The notes under the pieces were generated by a model, which worked only from the letters and a program-made list of their open reading frames with translations, had not been told where the DNA came from and did no database searches. Shown in pieces: positions 17,756 to 24,899 of a DNA stretch of 64,000 nt. The DNA comes from UBA2705 sp963977105. GTDB taxonomy: Bacteria > Pseudomonadota > Alphaproteobacteria > Micavibrionales > Micavibrionaceae. The stretch spans positions 434,001-498,000 of the forward strand of contig CAXBNI010000001.1 in the NCBI GenBank assembly GCA_963977105.1, written 5' to 3'. Numbering within the stretch: position 1 is the stretch's first letter; each line of letters starts with the position of its first letter. The position numbers and the translations under genes were made by a program.

Positions 17756-18781
17756 ATGTTTTTTGAAAAAGTTACTTTTGAGGCAAAAATAGCTCGTTTA
17801 AAGCAGCGTTCGGCCATAATCAGCGCGATACGCAATTTTTTCGATGGGCGCGACTACCTTGAGGTGGAAACGCCAATTCTACAGACTAGCCCATGTATGT
17901 CTACCCATACACATGCCTTCCAAACGGAATATAAAGATGTCTCATTGCAAAGCAAGCAAAACTTATACCTGCATACCAGCCCTGAATTTGGTATGAAAAA
18001 ATTACTCTCTGCAGGCTTAGAGCGCATTTATCAAATATGCCACGTGTTTAGAAATGCGGATGACACAAAACTGCACAGCCCTGAATTTACGATGGTTGAA
18101 TGGTATAATACAGCGTTTAGTTATGAAGCCCTTATGGATGAGACTGCTGCACTGATACAGCATTGTGCCGACATTGCTTGCGTGGACACTTATATATGGC
18201 AGGGCCATGAGGTGGATGCATCCGCGCCGTGGGAGAGAATTAGCGTTAAGGAATGTTTTGCACGCTACGCGCAGATTGATCTGGACTTATTCCTAGATGA
18301 CCGTGACGGGTTCGCAGAGGTGATTGCCGCCAAGGGCTTGCATGTCGCGGCTGATGATGGATGGGATGATTTGTTTCATCGTGTGATGCTTGAATATGTT
18401 GAGCCGCATCTGGGAATGGATCAGCCGACTATATTATATGATTACCCTAAATGCTTAGCGTCGCTAGCGCAGGTTAAATGCTCAGACCCACGCTATGCGG
18501 AGCGTTTTGAGGTCTATATAGCTGGTGTGGAGCTTGCTAATGGGTTTGGGGAGCTAACGGACGCTAAAGAGCAGCGTAGGCGCTTTGTGAGCGAAATGGA
18601 CGCTAAGCAAGAAATCTATGGCGAACGCTATCCCGTAGATGAGGATCTGATCGCCGCATTAGAGCAGGGTTTGCCTGCATGTAGCGGCATTGCGCTAGGC
18701 ATTGATAGGCTTGTGATGTTAATAACGGGCGCCGCACATATTGATGATGTGCTGTGGCATCCCGTTACTTTAGAACATTGA
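17756..18781 (+). CDS. epmA: EF-P lysine aminoacylase EpmA (GenX/PoxA)
   Basis: A 341-residue class II lysyl-tRNA synthetase paralog that lacks the anticodon-binding domain and attaches beta-lysine to EF-P. Motif 1 region: FFDGRDYLEVETPIL. Motif 2: HVFRNADDTKLHSPEFTMVEWY. Motif 3: GIALGIDRLVML, with ELANGFGEL before it. The short N-terminus without an OB fold separates it from true LysRS. Its substrate EF-P is coded at 32190-32756 and keeps the target Lys. EpmB, which makes beta-lysine, is not in this window. An AAAGGA site precedes the ATG. Confidence 0.92.
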   Translation: MFFEKVTFEAKIARLKQRSAIISAIRNFFDGRDYLEVETPILQTSPCMSTHTHAFQTEYKDVSLQSKQNLYLHTSPEFGMKKLLSAGLERIYQICHVFRNADDTKLHSPEFTMVEWYNTAFSYEALMDETAALIQHCADIACVDTYIWQGHEVDASAPWERISVKECFARYAQIDLDLFLDDRDGFAEVIAAKGLHVAADDGWDDLFHRVMLEYVEPHLGMDQPTILYDYPKCLASLAQVKCSDPRYAERFEVYIAGVELANGFGELTDAKEQRRRFVSEMDAKQEIYGERYPVDEDLIAALEQGLPACSGIALGIDRLVMLITGAAHIDDVLWHPVTLEH

Positions 18782-18799
18782 TTGTAATGCGGCGCTAAA

Positions 18800-19894
18800 T
18801 TAAGCGGCAACCGCTTGGTCTTTACATGTTGCCAAGGACTTGCCTTTTGAGCCGAGATCAACAAAAGCTTCGTCAAGGCGCGTAATCATAGATTTCTCAG
18901 CTTCACGCAACCATTTACGGGGGTCGTAGAGCTTTTTATAGGGCTCGCCATTTTCTGGATCAATTTGATAGTTAAACGCCATTGGGTGCGCTTCTACATA
19001 ATCACCAATCGCTTCAGCGAAGGCAAATTGTGTGTCCGTATCAATGTTCATTTTAAACACGCCGTAAGAAATCGCTTCAGTGATCTGGCTTTTTTCAGAG
19101 CCTGACCCGCCATGGAAGACTAAATCAATAGGATTCGCATTTAGGCCGTGCTTTTCTTGGACGAGCGCCTGTGAGTTTTTAAGAATATCAGGCCGCAGAT
19201 CAACATTACCAGGCTTGTAGACGCCGTGCACATTGCCGAATGATGCCGCGACGCTAAAATGACCTAGAGGGGTTAGTGTGTCATAGGCAAGCAACACGTC
19301 TTCTGGTTGGGTGTAAAGGCGCGCATCGTCAATATCGTCACTACCAACGCCATCTTCTTCACCGCCTGTGCAGCCCAGTTCAATTTCGATGCTCATATCC
19401 AGCGCATCAAGTAGTTTTAAAATCCGTGCTGATTCTGAAATGTTGTAATCAAGCTCTTCTTCAGAAAGGTCGATCATGTGTGATGTAAATAATGGAACGC
19501 CGTGGATTTCTTTATATTTACGGCCTTCTTCGATAAGTGCTTCAACCCAAGGCACAAGCCTTTTGTTCGCGTGGTCAGTGTGCAAAACAACGCAAACGCC
19601 ATAGTGCTCGGCCAATAAATGCACGTGCTGCGCGGCTGCGGCTGCGCCAAGAACCTTTGCTTTAAAGCTGTCACCAAAGCCCATGCCAGCATAAAATTCT
19701 GCGCCGCCATTGGAAAGCTGAATAATAACGTCTGATTTATTTTTTGCGGCGGATTCTAAAACAGCGTTTAATGAATTTGTACCAACGATATTGACAGCGG
19801 GCAGTGCATAGCCGCCATCTTTACATGCTTTTACAAGCTGTTTATATGTTTCACCAAATACGACACCGGGTTTCAGCTGAGCGGAAGAGGGCAT
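18800..19894 (-). CDS. fbaA: Fructose-bisphosphate aldolase, class II
   Basis: Zinc-dependent aldolase that splits fructose 1,6-bisphosphate in glycolysis and runs in reverse in gluconeogenesis. The protein resembles the long E. coli FbaA form: LKPGVVFGETYKQL at the start, ALPAVNIVGTNS, VVLHTDHANKR (zinc His), VHGVYKPGNV and VFHGGSGSEKS. The chosen ATG at 19894 gives 364 residues and follows AAGGA; a start at 19942 adds 16 residues without family match. It is convergent with epmA, with 18 bp between the stops. Confidence 0.94.
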   Translation of the reverse strand: MPSSAQLKPGVVFGETYKQLVKACKDGGYALPAVNIVGTNSLNAVLESAAKNKSDVIIQLSNGGAEFYAGMGFGDSFKAKVLGAAAAAQHVHLLAEHYGVCVVLHTDHANKRLVPWVEALIEEGRKYKEIHGVPLFTSHMIDLSEEELDYNISESARILKLLDALDMSIEIELGCTGGEEDGVGSDDIDDARLYTQPEDVLLAYDTLTPLGHFSVAASFGNVHGVYKPGNVDLRPDILKNSQALVQEKHGLNANPIDLVFHGGSGSEKSQITEAISYGVFKMNIDTDTQFAFAEAIGDYVEAHPMAFNYQIDPENGEPYKKLYDPRKWLREAEKSMITRLDEAFVDLGSKGKSLATCKDQAVAA

Positions 19895-20013
19895 AGATAT
19901 AATCCTTATATGAACAGTTAAATTGCATATAAGATCATACAATATGTCCGTGTCACGCTATATGGTTTTTACGTCACAATTGCGTGTGCTGTGGATAATA
20001 TGATGGTAAGCGC

Positions 20014-20493
20014 TTAAATTTCAGGCTTATAAATATCGAAGGTTACTTTTGCTTTGCCAACATTGCTCATTTTTAAACCAGTAAGGCCGAGGCCTCCAAC
20101 CATTAGCCCGACGCCAGCAATTTTTAGAAATGGCATAAAACCAATTTTCCAGAGTAACGCGCCGCCGCCAATGCCTACAGATGCTTTAGTAAGCAAATTC
20201 TTAGCATAGTTTACTGGCTGCTTAACCTCTTCAACAGAAAGGCGGTAGCCGCGCTCTTTCACGCCGTCATAGAATTCTTGGAACTTCTCGTTATTGGCAA
20301 AGTCTTCTTTATCGATACCGTGAAAGTATTGAGAACGAAGACCGAATAAGGTTTTGAGGCGCTGCTTACCATTATTAACGCCGCCAGGATAAACAACAAG
20401 TTTGCCATCATTCTTTTGTGATGTCTCGATTACTTTGTCGATATCTTTGTTTAGCTTGTTAAATATGTCTGTTAAATGGTTATCTAAAGCCAT
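20014..20493 (-). CDS. Hypothetical protein with C-terminal membrane region
   Basis: Not recognised. From the ATG at 20493 (GGGAG six bases upstream) it has 159 residues; two earlier in-frame ATGs are closer to or before that site. The N-terminal two thirds are soluble, charged and helical, with KLVVYPGGVNNGKQR in the middle. The last third is a Gly-rich hydrophobic stretch (about 105-142), possibly a hairpin in the membrane, followed by a short tail ending DIYKPEI. It lies alone between fbaA and another unknown gene. Confidence 0.65.
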   Translation of the reverse strand: MALDNHLTDIFNKLNKDIDKVIETSQKNDGKLVVYPGGVNNGKQRLKTLFGLRSQYFHGIDKEDFANNEKFQEFYDGVKERGYRLSVEEVKQPVNYAKNLLTKASVGIGGGALLWKIGFMPFLKIAGVGLMVGGLGLTGLKMSNVGKAKVTFDIYKPEI

Positions 20494-20630
20494 CATGCGC
20501 TCCCTCATGCAGGTTTATTTAGCATGTTAGTAGCTGTGATTTCGTTTTATGTCAACAGAAGGTTGTTGTGCGCTGCAATTTTTATTGAATGTTATGTTGA
20601 GCCTTGCCTTGGGCGCCGAGCGCACAGCGA

Positions 20631-20993
20631 TTATATTGTGAGCGCGAGGGGAGCCTTTGTGTAAAACGTAAAGTGTGGGCTGTTGCTCAGTTCATAAACA
20701 TCGACAACGTGCTTTCCTTTTGGTGATACTTCGCCTGTTGTCTTGATATAGCCCTGCGTCAACGTGCCTTTGTTCCAGCGGCTGTCCTCAACAGAAAACC
20801 AAGGTATTGTTAAGCCTTCTGGTAGGGACGTAGGGGCGGAGGAATGGGTGTTGAAATACGCGCTGAAGGTTTTCTGTATGTCTTCTGCGAATGTGTGGGT
20901 AATTTCATCTATGCAAGGTTCAGCCTTAGGAGGTTCATCGCGGGTAGTGAATAAGTTTGCGGCTTTTTGAAGTATTCCGGTTGCGTCAATCAT
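20631..20993 (-). CDS. Hypothetical protein, 120 residues
   Basis: Not recognised. A small soluble protein with a strong AGGAG site six bases before the ATG. A Pro/Glu-rich linker (DEPPKAEPCIDE) precedes a helical part, and the C-terminal half looks strand-rich (GKHVVDVYELSNSPHFTFYTK). There is no signal peptide. It shares strand and neighbourhood with the unknown gene at 20014-20493, but 137 bp separate them, so co-transcription is not certain. Confidence 0.65.
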   Translation of the reverse strand: MIDATGILQKAANLFTTRDEPPKAEPCIDEITHTFAEDIQKTFSAYFNTHSSAPTSLPEGLTIPWFSVEDSRWNKGTLTQGYIKTTGEVSPKGKHVVDVYELSNSPHFTFYTKAPLALTI

Positions 20994-21047
20994 GAGAGCT
21001 CCTTTGCTTTTGTGAGGAGTTATGTATAAACGCCTGCGCGCAATATG

Positions 21048-21854
21048 TCAAGTTGATTTGGTTTTTTGTTTATTCCATAGGGCTTCGCGTGTGCCGTAAT
21101 CAATGTCACGGAGCGTTCTGCCTTCGGCGCGGCAATCATCTTCCATGCCACGGAAGCGCTTTTCAAACTTTTGGTTGGTTTTGCGCATAGCGTGTTCGCT
21201 ATCAAGGCCCAATTTGCGCCCGATATTGGTGACAGTAAATAAGACGTCGCCGTATTCTTCTAAAATATGGTCTTGATCTCCGCTTTCAATGGCTTCTTTT
21301 AACTCGGCGAGCTCTTCTTCGACTTTTTCAAAGACATCAAGGACGTTATTCCACTCAAAGCCTTCTTTTACAGCTTTTTTCTGTATTTTATCGGCGCGCA
21401 GCATGGCGGGCATGTTGGTTGGAATGTCATCAAGGGCGCTGGAGTTTACGGGCTTATCCTTAGTTTTTTGGGCTTTTTCTAAGTCTTTGCGCTGCTCCCA
21501 TTTCACAAGGACATCTGCGGCGCTGTCAGCGTTTTCATCTTCAAACACATGAGGGTGGCGAAATATCATTTTGTCTGTGATTGTCTGCGCCACATCATCA
21601 AAAGTGAACAGGTCGTCTTCTTTGGCCATTTGGGCGTGAAACACAATCTGTAACAGCAAGTCGCCGAGTTCCTCTTTAATATCCTCATGGTTACCGCGAT
21701 CTATGGCGTCCGCGACTTCATAAGCTTCTTCGATTGTGTAAGGGGCGATGCTGGCGAAGTCTTGTTCTAAATCCCAAGGGCAGCCGCCATCAGGGTCACG
21801 CAGTTTACTCATGACGTCGAGCAGCTGATAAATAGGGGCTTTAATTTCTGTCAT
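21048..21854 (-). CDS. mazG: Nucleoside triphosphate pyrophosphohydrolase MazG
   Basis: Hydrolyses (d)NTPs to NMP and pyrophosphate, cleaning the nucleotide pool of aberrant nucleotides. The 268-residue protein has two tandem MazG domains. The first opens with LRDPDGGCPWDLEQDF, then TIEEAYEVADAI and ELGDLLLQIVFHA, which carry the magnesium-binding EExxE and ExxD residues. The second copy shows EELAELKEAI and EEYGDVLFTVTNIGRKLG. In many alphaproteobacteria mazG follows hflX; here it lies downstream of the ATP synthase Fo genes instead. Confidence 0.95.
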   Translation of the reverse strand: MTEIKAPIYQLLDVMSKLRDPDGGCPWDLEQDFASIAPYTIEEAYEVADAIDRGNHEDIKEELGDLLLQIVFHAQMAKEDDLFTFDDVAQTITDKMIFRHPHVFEDENADSAADVLVKWEQRKDLEKAQKTKDKPVNSSALDDIPTNMPAMLRADKIQKKAVKEGFEWNNVLDVFEKVEEELAELKEAIESGDQDHILEEYGDVLFTVTNIGRKLGLDSEHAMRKTNQKFEKRFRGMEDDCRAEGRTLRDIDYGTREALWNKQKTKST

Positions 21855-21896
21855 GTTAAAGCCCCTTATTTAGAATATTTATAATGTGATTGTGAT

Positions 21897-22391
21897 CTAG
21901 GCTGCGAAGCTATCTTCGATATCAGCAATGGCTTTATCATTTAACGATTTTGCTTTTTTGCTATCAATATTAGCAATGATAATCTCGCGTGTTGCTTTGA
22001 TCGCAAGGTCTGCGGCGTAGCTGCGCATGTCTTCAATTGCTTGTGCTTCCATTAAAGATAAGCGCTCTTTGAGCTGTTCTTCACGGCGTGCTAATTCTGC
22101 GTCTAATTCTCGAGCTGCTTTTTCGCGGATTTTCTGTGCGTGCTCTTCTGCTGTTTTAAGAACTTCTTTAGCCTCAGATGCTGTTTCGCGTTTCATGCGC
22201 TGGTAGTCTGAAAGCAGTTCCTGTGCTTCAACGCGCAGGTTTTCAGCTTCTGCGACATCTCTGCGTGCTGTTTCGATATGTGCATCAAGCGCAGAGGTCA
22301 CTGATCCGCGGCCAAGCTTATAAGCAAGAACTACAAAAACGAAGAATGAAATAAGTACCCAGTTTTGAGCGTCTGAAAAGAATTCTGACAT
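21897..22391 (-). CDS. atpF: ATP synthase Fo subunit b
   Basis: Peripheral-stalk subunit b. One membrane span near the N-terminus (about 10-28, WVLISFFVFVVLAYKLG) is followed by a long charged coiled coil and a C-terminal part that binds F1 through the delta subunit. The 164-residue length is typical. It is the last gene of the Fo cluster, 29 bp after the b' gene, with AAAGGA before the ATG. The F1 genes are not here, as usual in alphaproteobacteria, where Fo and F1 operons are separate. Confidence 0.92.
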   Translation of the reverse strand: MSEFFSDAQNWVLISFFVFVVLAYKLGRGSVTSALDAHIETARRDVAEAENLRVEAQELLSDYQRMKRETASEAKEVLKTAEEHAQKIREKAARELDAELARREEQLKERLSLMEAQAIEDMRSYAADLAIKATREIIIANIDSKKAKSLNDKAIADIEDSFAA

Positions 22392-22420
22392 TGGTTTGTC
22401 CTTTTAATACAAAAGCTTGC

Positions 22421-23239
22421 TTATGCAGCTTTATCTAGTTTCTGAACGACTGACTTGACGGCGCTAATGTCGGTTTCAACATCAATAATTTTTGATGCGG
22501 CCTGCATTGCAGCGGTGGCGGCAACGCCATGCATGTCGGATAGCGCGGCAGCTTTTGCGCGGGCTATTGATTTGTCTAGGTCAGCCGTAACTTTATCTTG
22601 ATTTGCGCGGAAGGCTTCTACAGCCTCGTTTGCTTTGCCTTTTAGTTCTTCTTGCGTTGCATTCAGAATGGCAGATGATTTTTCTTTGGATTCTTTGAGC
22701 GTGCGTTCGTAGTCGCTTTTGACGCTAGCGGCTTGCTCATTGATCTTCTCTGCTGTTTCTATGTCTGTCTTGATGCGTGTTTCTCGTGCGTCAAGGCTGT
22801 TTGCTATTGCAGGCAAGCCTTTTTTGGCAAAGAAAAGATACATAAATGCAAATGTGATAGTGAGCCAGAAAATTTGCGATGCAAACCATGTTGGGTCAAA
22901 CTGCGGAAGTCCACCAGTGCCGTGTTCGGCGCTGTGGTCAATTGCGCTGTTGTGGCTACCTGCCGGGGCATGTGCGCCATCGACGGCCGCATGATGCGAG
23001 TCGTGCATTTTTTGTGCGTGGCTTTCGCTTTCGCCTGCGGCAGGTTCAATCATTTTGTTAAGCTCAGAAAAGCTGCGCATAACATTGTTCTTGTGATCTG
23101 CGGCGCTGTTATCAAGCTCTGCAGTCATAAAGATATCTGCGTCAGAATAAGTGCTTTGAATTGCAGCATGTGCATTTTGCGCCGATAGGCACAGTAGCAA
23201 AGCCATTAAGGTTGATGTAATTTTGTTCATGTTCATCAT
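22421..23239 (-). CDS. atpG: ATP synthase Fo subunit b' with exported N-terminal extension
   Basis: Second peripheral-stalk subunit (b'). The canonical part starts near residue 112 (PQFDPTWFASQIFWLTITF, membrane span about 118-137) and continues as a coiled coil to the end. The protein is 272 residues, much longer than the usual 160-200. The extra N-terminus has a signal peptide (about 1-25, ending AHA) and a periplasmic segment with eight His between 74 and 106. No in-frame Met lies between residues 78 and 133, so the extension is hard to explain by a wrong start. Three ATGs (23239, 23236, 23230) are possible starts; AGAG precedes them. Topology agrees with the normal N-out orientation of b subunits. 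Confidence 0.88.
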   Translation of the reverse strand: MMNMNKITSTLMALLLCLSAQNAHAAIQSTYSDADIFMTAELDNSAADHKNNVMRSFSELNKMIEPAAGESESHAQKMHDSHHAAVDGAHAPAGSHNSAIDHSAEHGTGGLPQFDPTWFASQIFWLTITFAFMYLFFAKKGLPAIANSLDARETRIKTDIETAEKINEQAASVKSDYERTLKESKEKSSAILNATQEELKGKANEAVEAFRANQDKVTADLDKSIARAKAAALSDMHGVAATAAMQAASKIIDVETDISAVKSVVQKLDKAA

Positions 23240-23313
23240 CTCTATAATTTATTATATAGTTGCTTAATATTCAGGTCATTCTGAGCATATAATCTATGCA
23301 TATAAATTTGGGG

Positions 23314-23347
23314 TAGGCAATGCAGGTTTTGCACCTGCCATTGCCTA
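23314..23347 (-). ncRNA. Long hairpin between atpE and the b' gene
   Basis: A 13-bp stem with one bulged base: TAGGCAATGCAGG (23314-23326) pairs with CCTG (23334-23337) and CATTGCCTA (23339-23347), loop seven bases. On the minus strand it follows the atpE stop by 26 bp and has no T-run after it, so it is not a standard terminator. It is likely an mRNA stabiliser or processing site that raises the output of subunit c over its neighbours. Confidence 0.6.
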
Positions 23348-23373
23348 ACTCCATAAAGTATTGCGCTTAAAAA

Positions 23374-23601
23374 TTAAGCTGCGAATACTAGGTAGAACGC
23401 GATAAGAAGTGCGAAAATCGCAAGAGCTTCTGTAAGTGCGAATGTGAGGAAGAATTTCTTATCAAGAATTTCTGCCGCGCTTGGGTTGCGACCAACAGCT
23501 TCGTTGTAAGAGCCGAAGATTGTGCCAAGACCAATACCAACACCGATTAGTGGTAAAAGAGCGATTGCGCCCGCAAGTAGTTTTACAGCTTCTAGTTCCA
23601 T
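23374..23601 (-). CDS. atpE: ATP synthase Fo subunit c
   Basis: Proteolipid that forms the rotating c-ring. The 75-residue hairpin has two membrane helices: a Gly-rich first helix (IGVGIGLGTIFGSY) and a second with the proton-carrying Glu (TEALAIF, E58). The polar loop RNP is at 38-40. Nothing in the ion site suggests sodium coupling (no extra Gln or Ser-Thr pair of the sodium type is obvious). It lies between atpB and the b' gene and is followed by a strong hairpin that may favour its expression. Confidence 0.95.
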   Translation of the reverse strand: MELEAVKLLAGAIALLPLIGVGIGLGTIFGSYNEAVGRNPSAAEILDKKFFLTFALTEALAIFALLIAFYLVFAA

Positions 23602-23679
23602 GTTAACTTTTCCTTATGTTTAGTTTTTAGTTTTAAAGATGAAAATTATTCAAGTTATCCAATTACTTATCACTAAGGC

Positions 23680-24426
23680 TTAATGTTCAAGCTCAACCGT
23701 ATCTTTAAGATAAATACAGCTAAGAATAGCGAACACATAAGCCTGCAAGAAGGCAATTAGAAACTCAAAACCGATGAGAAGGACATTGAACAGCATCGGT
23801 AAAACCCCGAGGGCATAACCTGCAAGGCCCATGCTGATCATGCTTACGCTAAAGCCTGCAATTACTTTTAGTAATATGTGGCCTGCGATCATGTTTGCAA
23901 ATAAACGTACCGATAATGTAATTGGACGAATTGCAAAAGACAAAATTTCAATTGGAATAACAAGCGGCATCAACCATAAAGGCACGCCCGGTGGCAAAAA
24001 CAGGCTAAAGAAGTGCATGCCATGCTTAAATATACCAATAATCACAACCATAATGAAAACCATTAAGGCTAATGCGCCAGTAACGGCGATATGTGATGTA
24101 TATGTGAACGCATATGGAAGAAGTCCTAATGCGTTACCCAAAAATACGATCATGAATAATGTAAAGACGAGTGGGAAATACTGACGGCCATGCGTGCCGA
24201 TATTTTCACGCACCATATTGGCGATGAATGCGTAGCATATCTCAGTCACGGCCTGTATTCTTGTCGGCACCATAGCATTCTTACGTGATGCCATTGCAAA
24301 AAATGCGATCGACAAGAACGCTGCAATCACCATCCATAATGATGAATTTGTGAACGACAAATCTACGCCAGATAACTGGAGTTCGATTAAAGGTTTAATC
24401 TCAAATTGATGGGTAGGACTAGCCAC
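23680..24426 (-). CDS. atpB: ATP synthase Fo subunit a
   Basis: Stator subunit that forms the two proton half-channels against the c-ring. The 248-residue protein has about five to six membrane spans. The essential Arg is in LSVRLFANMIAGH (R174), and GNALGLLPYAFTYTSH and the C-terminal FLQAYVFAILSCIYL are typical. It is upstream of atpE by 78 bp, and atpI lies 119 bp further upstream on the same strand. Confidence 0.95.
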   Translation of the reverse strand: MASPTHQFEIKPLIELQLSGVDLSFTNSSLWMVIAAFLSIAFFAMASRKNAMVPTRIQAVTEICYAFIANMVRENIGTHGRQYFPLVFTLFMIVFLGNALGLLPYAFTYTSHIAVTGALALMVFIMVVIIGIFKHGMHFFSLFLPPGVPLWLMPLVIPIEILSFAIRPITLSVRLFANMIAGHILLKVIAGFSVSMISMGLAGYALGVLPMLFNVLLIGFEFLIAFLQAYVFAILSCIYLKDTVELEH

Positions 24427-24545
24427 ATGTACCTCTATATCTCAATCTTGTTTCGTTTCTACATATATTACGCGCATAAAAAACAATATGCAGCGACTAA
24501 ATAGCGTCTTTTGCCAATGTTTGCAACAGCGAAATTTAGAAAAGC

Positions 24546-24899
24546 CTATTTTGTTAATTTATAAATATTCCAAAACCCTGTTATTACGCCCAGAACAAAG
24601 AATAGCATAAGGAAGATGGGCGACGTGCCAAGCCAGTTATCAAGCCCCATACCGACGAAAAAGCACACGACAATCGGCGTTAAAAGCTCAACGCCCGCTT
24701 TAACGCCTTCATTTGTTGCTTTGGCCTGCTTGTCTTCGGTGTGATTTAAGCCGTGCTTGGCCTTTAATGTATTAATCCGCAGGTTAATTTCGTTGGATTC
24801 GTTATCGTCATGCTGCTTTGTATGGTCGCTCTTGGGCTCTTCTGTGGTGATGCTTACCACATTGTCTTGTTTATTGTTGTTATCATCATGCTGCGTCAT
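24546..24899 (-). CDS. atpI: AtpI, ATP synthase assembly-associated protein
   Basis: A 117-residue AtpI (F0F1-ATPase gene 1) protein, thought to help c-ring assembly or magnesium supply. The first 65 residues are polar and rich in Asp, Asn, Lys and His, longer than usual. The C-terminal half has two membrane helices (LLTPIVVCFFVGMGLDNW and PIFLMLFFVLGVITGFW) with the family's GLDxWLGTSP turn. Its start overlaps the smc stop by 14 bases, so expression may be coupled to smc. It leads the Fo cluster. Confidence 0.88.
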   Translation of the reverse strand: MTQHDDNNNKQDNVVSITTEEPKSDHTKQHDDNESNEINLRINTLKAKHGLNHTEDKQAKATNEGVKAGVELLTPIVVCFFVGMGLDNWLGTSPIFLMLFFVLGVITGFWNIYKLTK

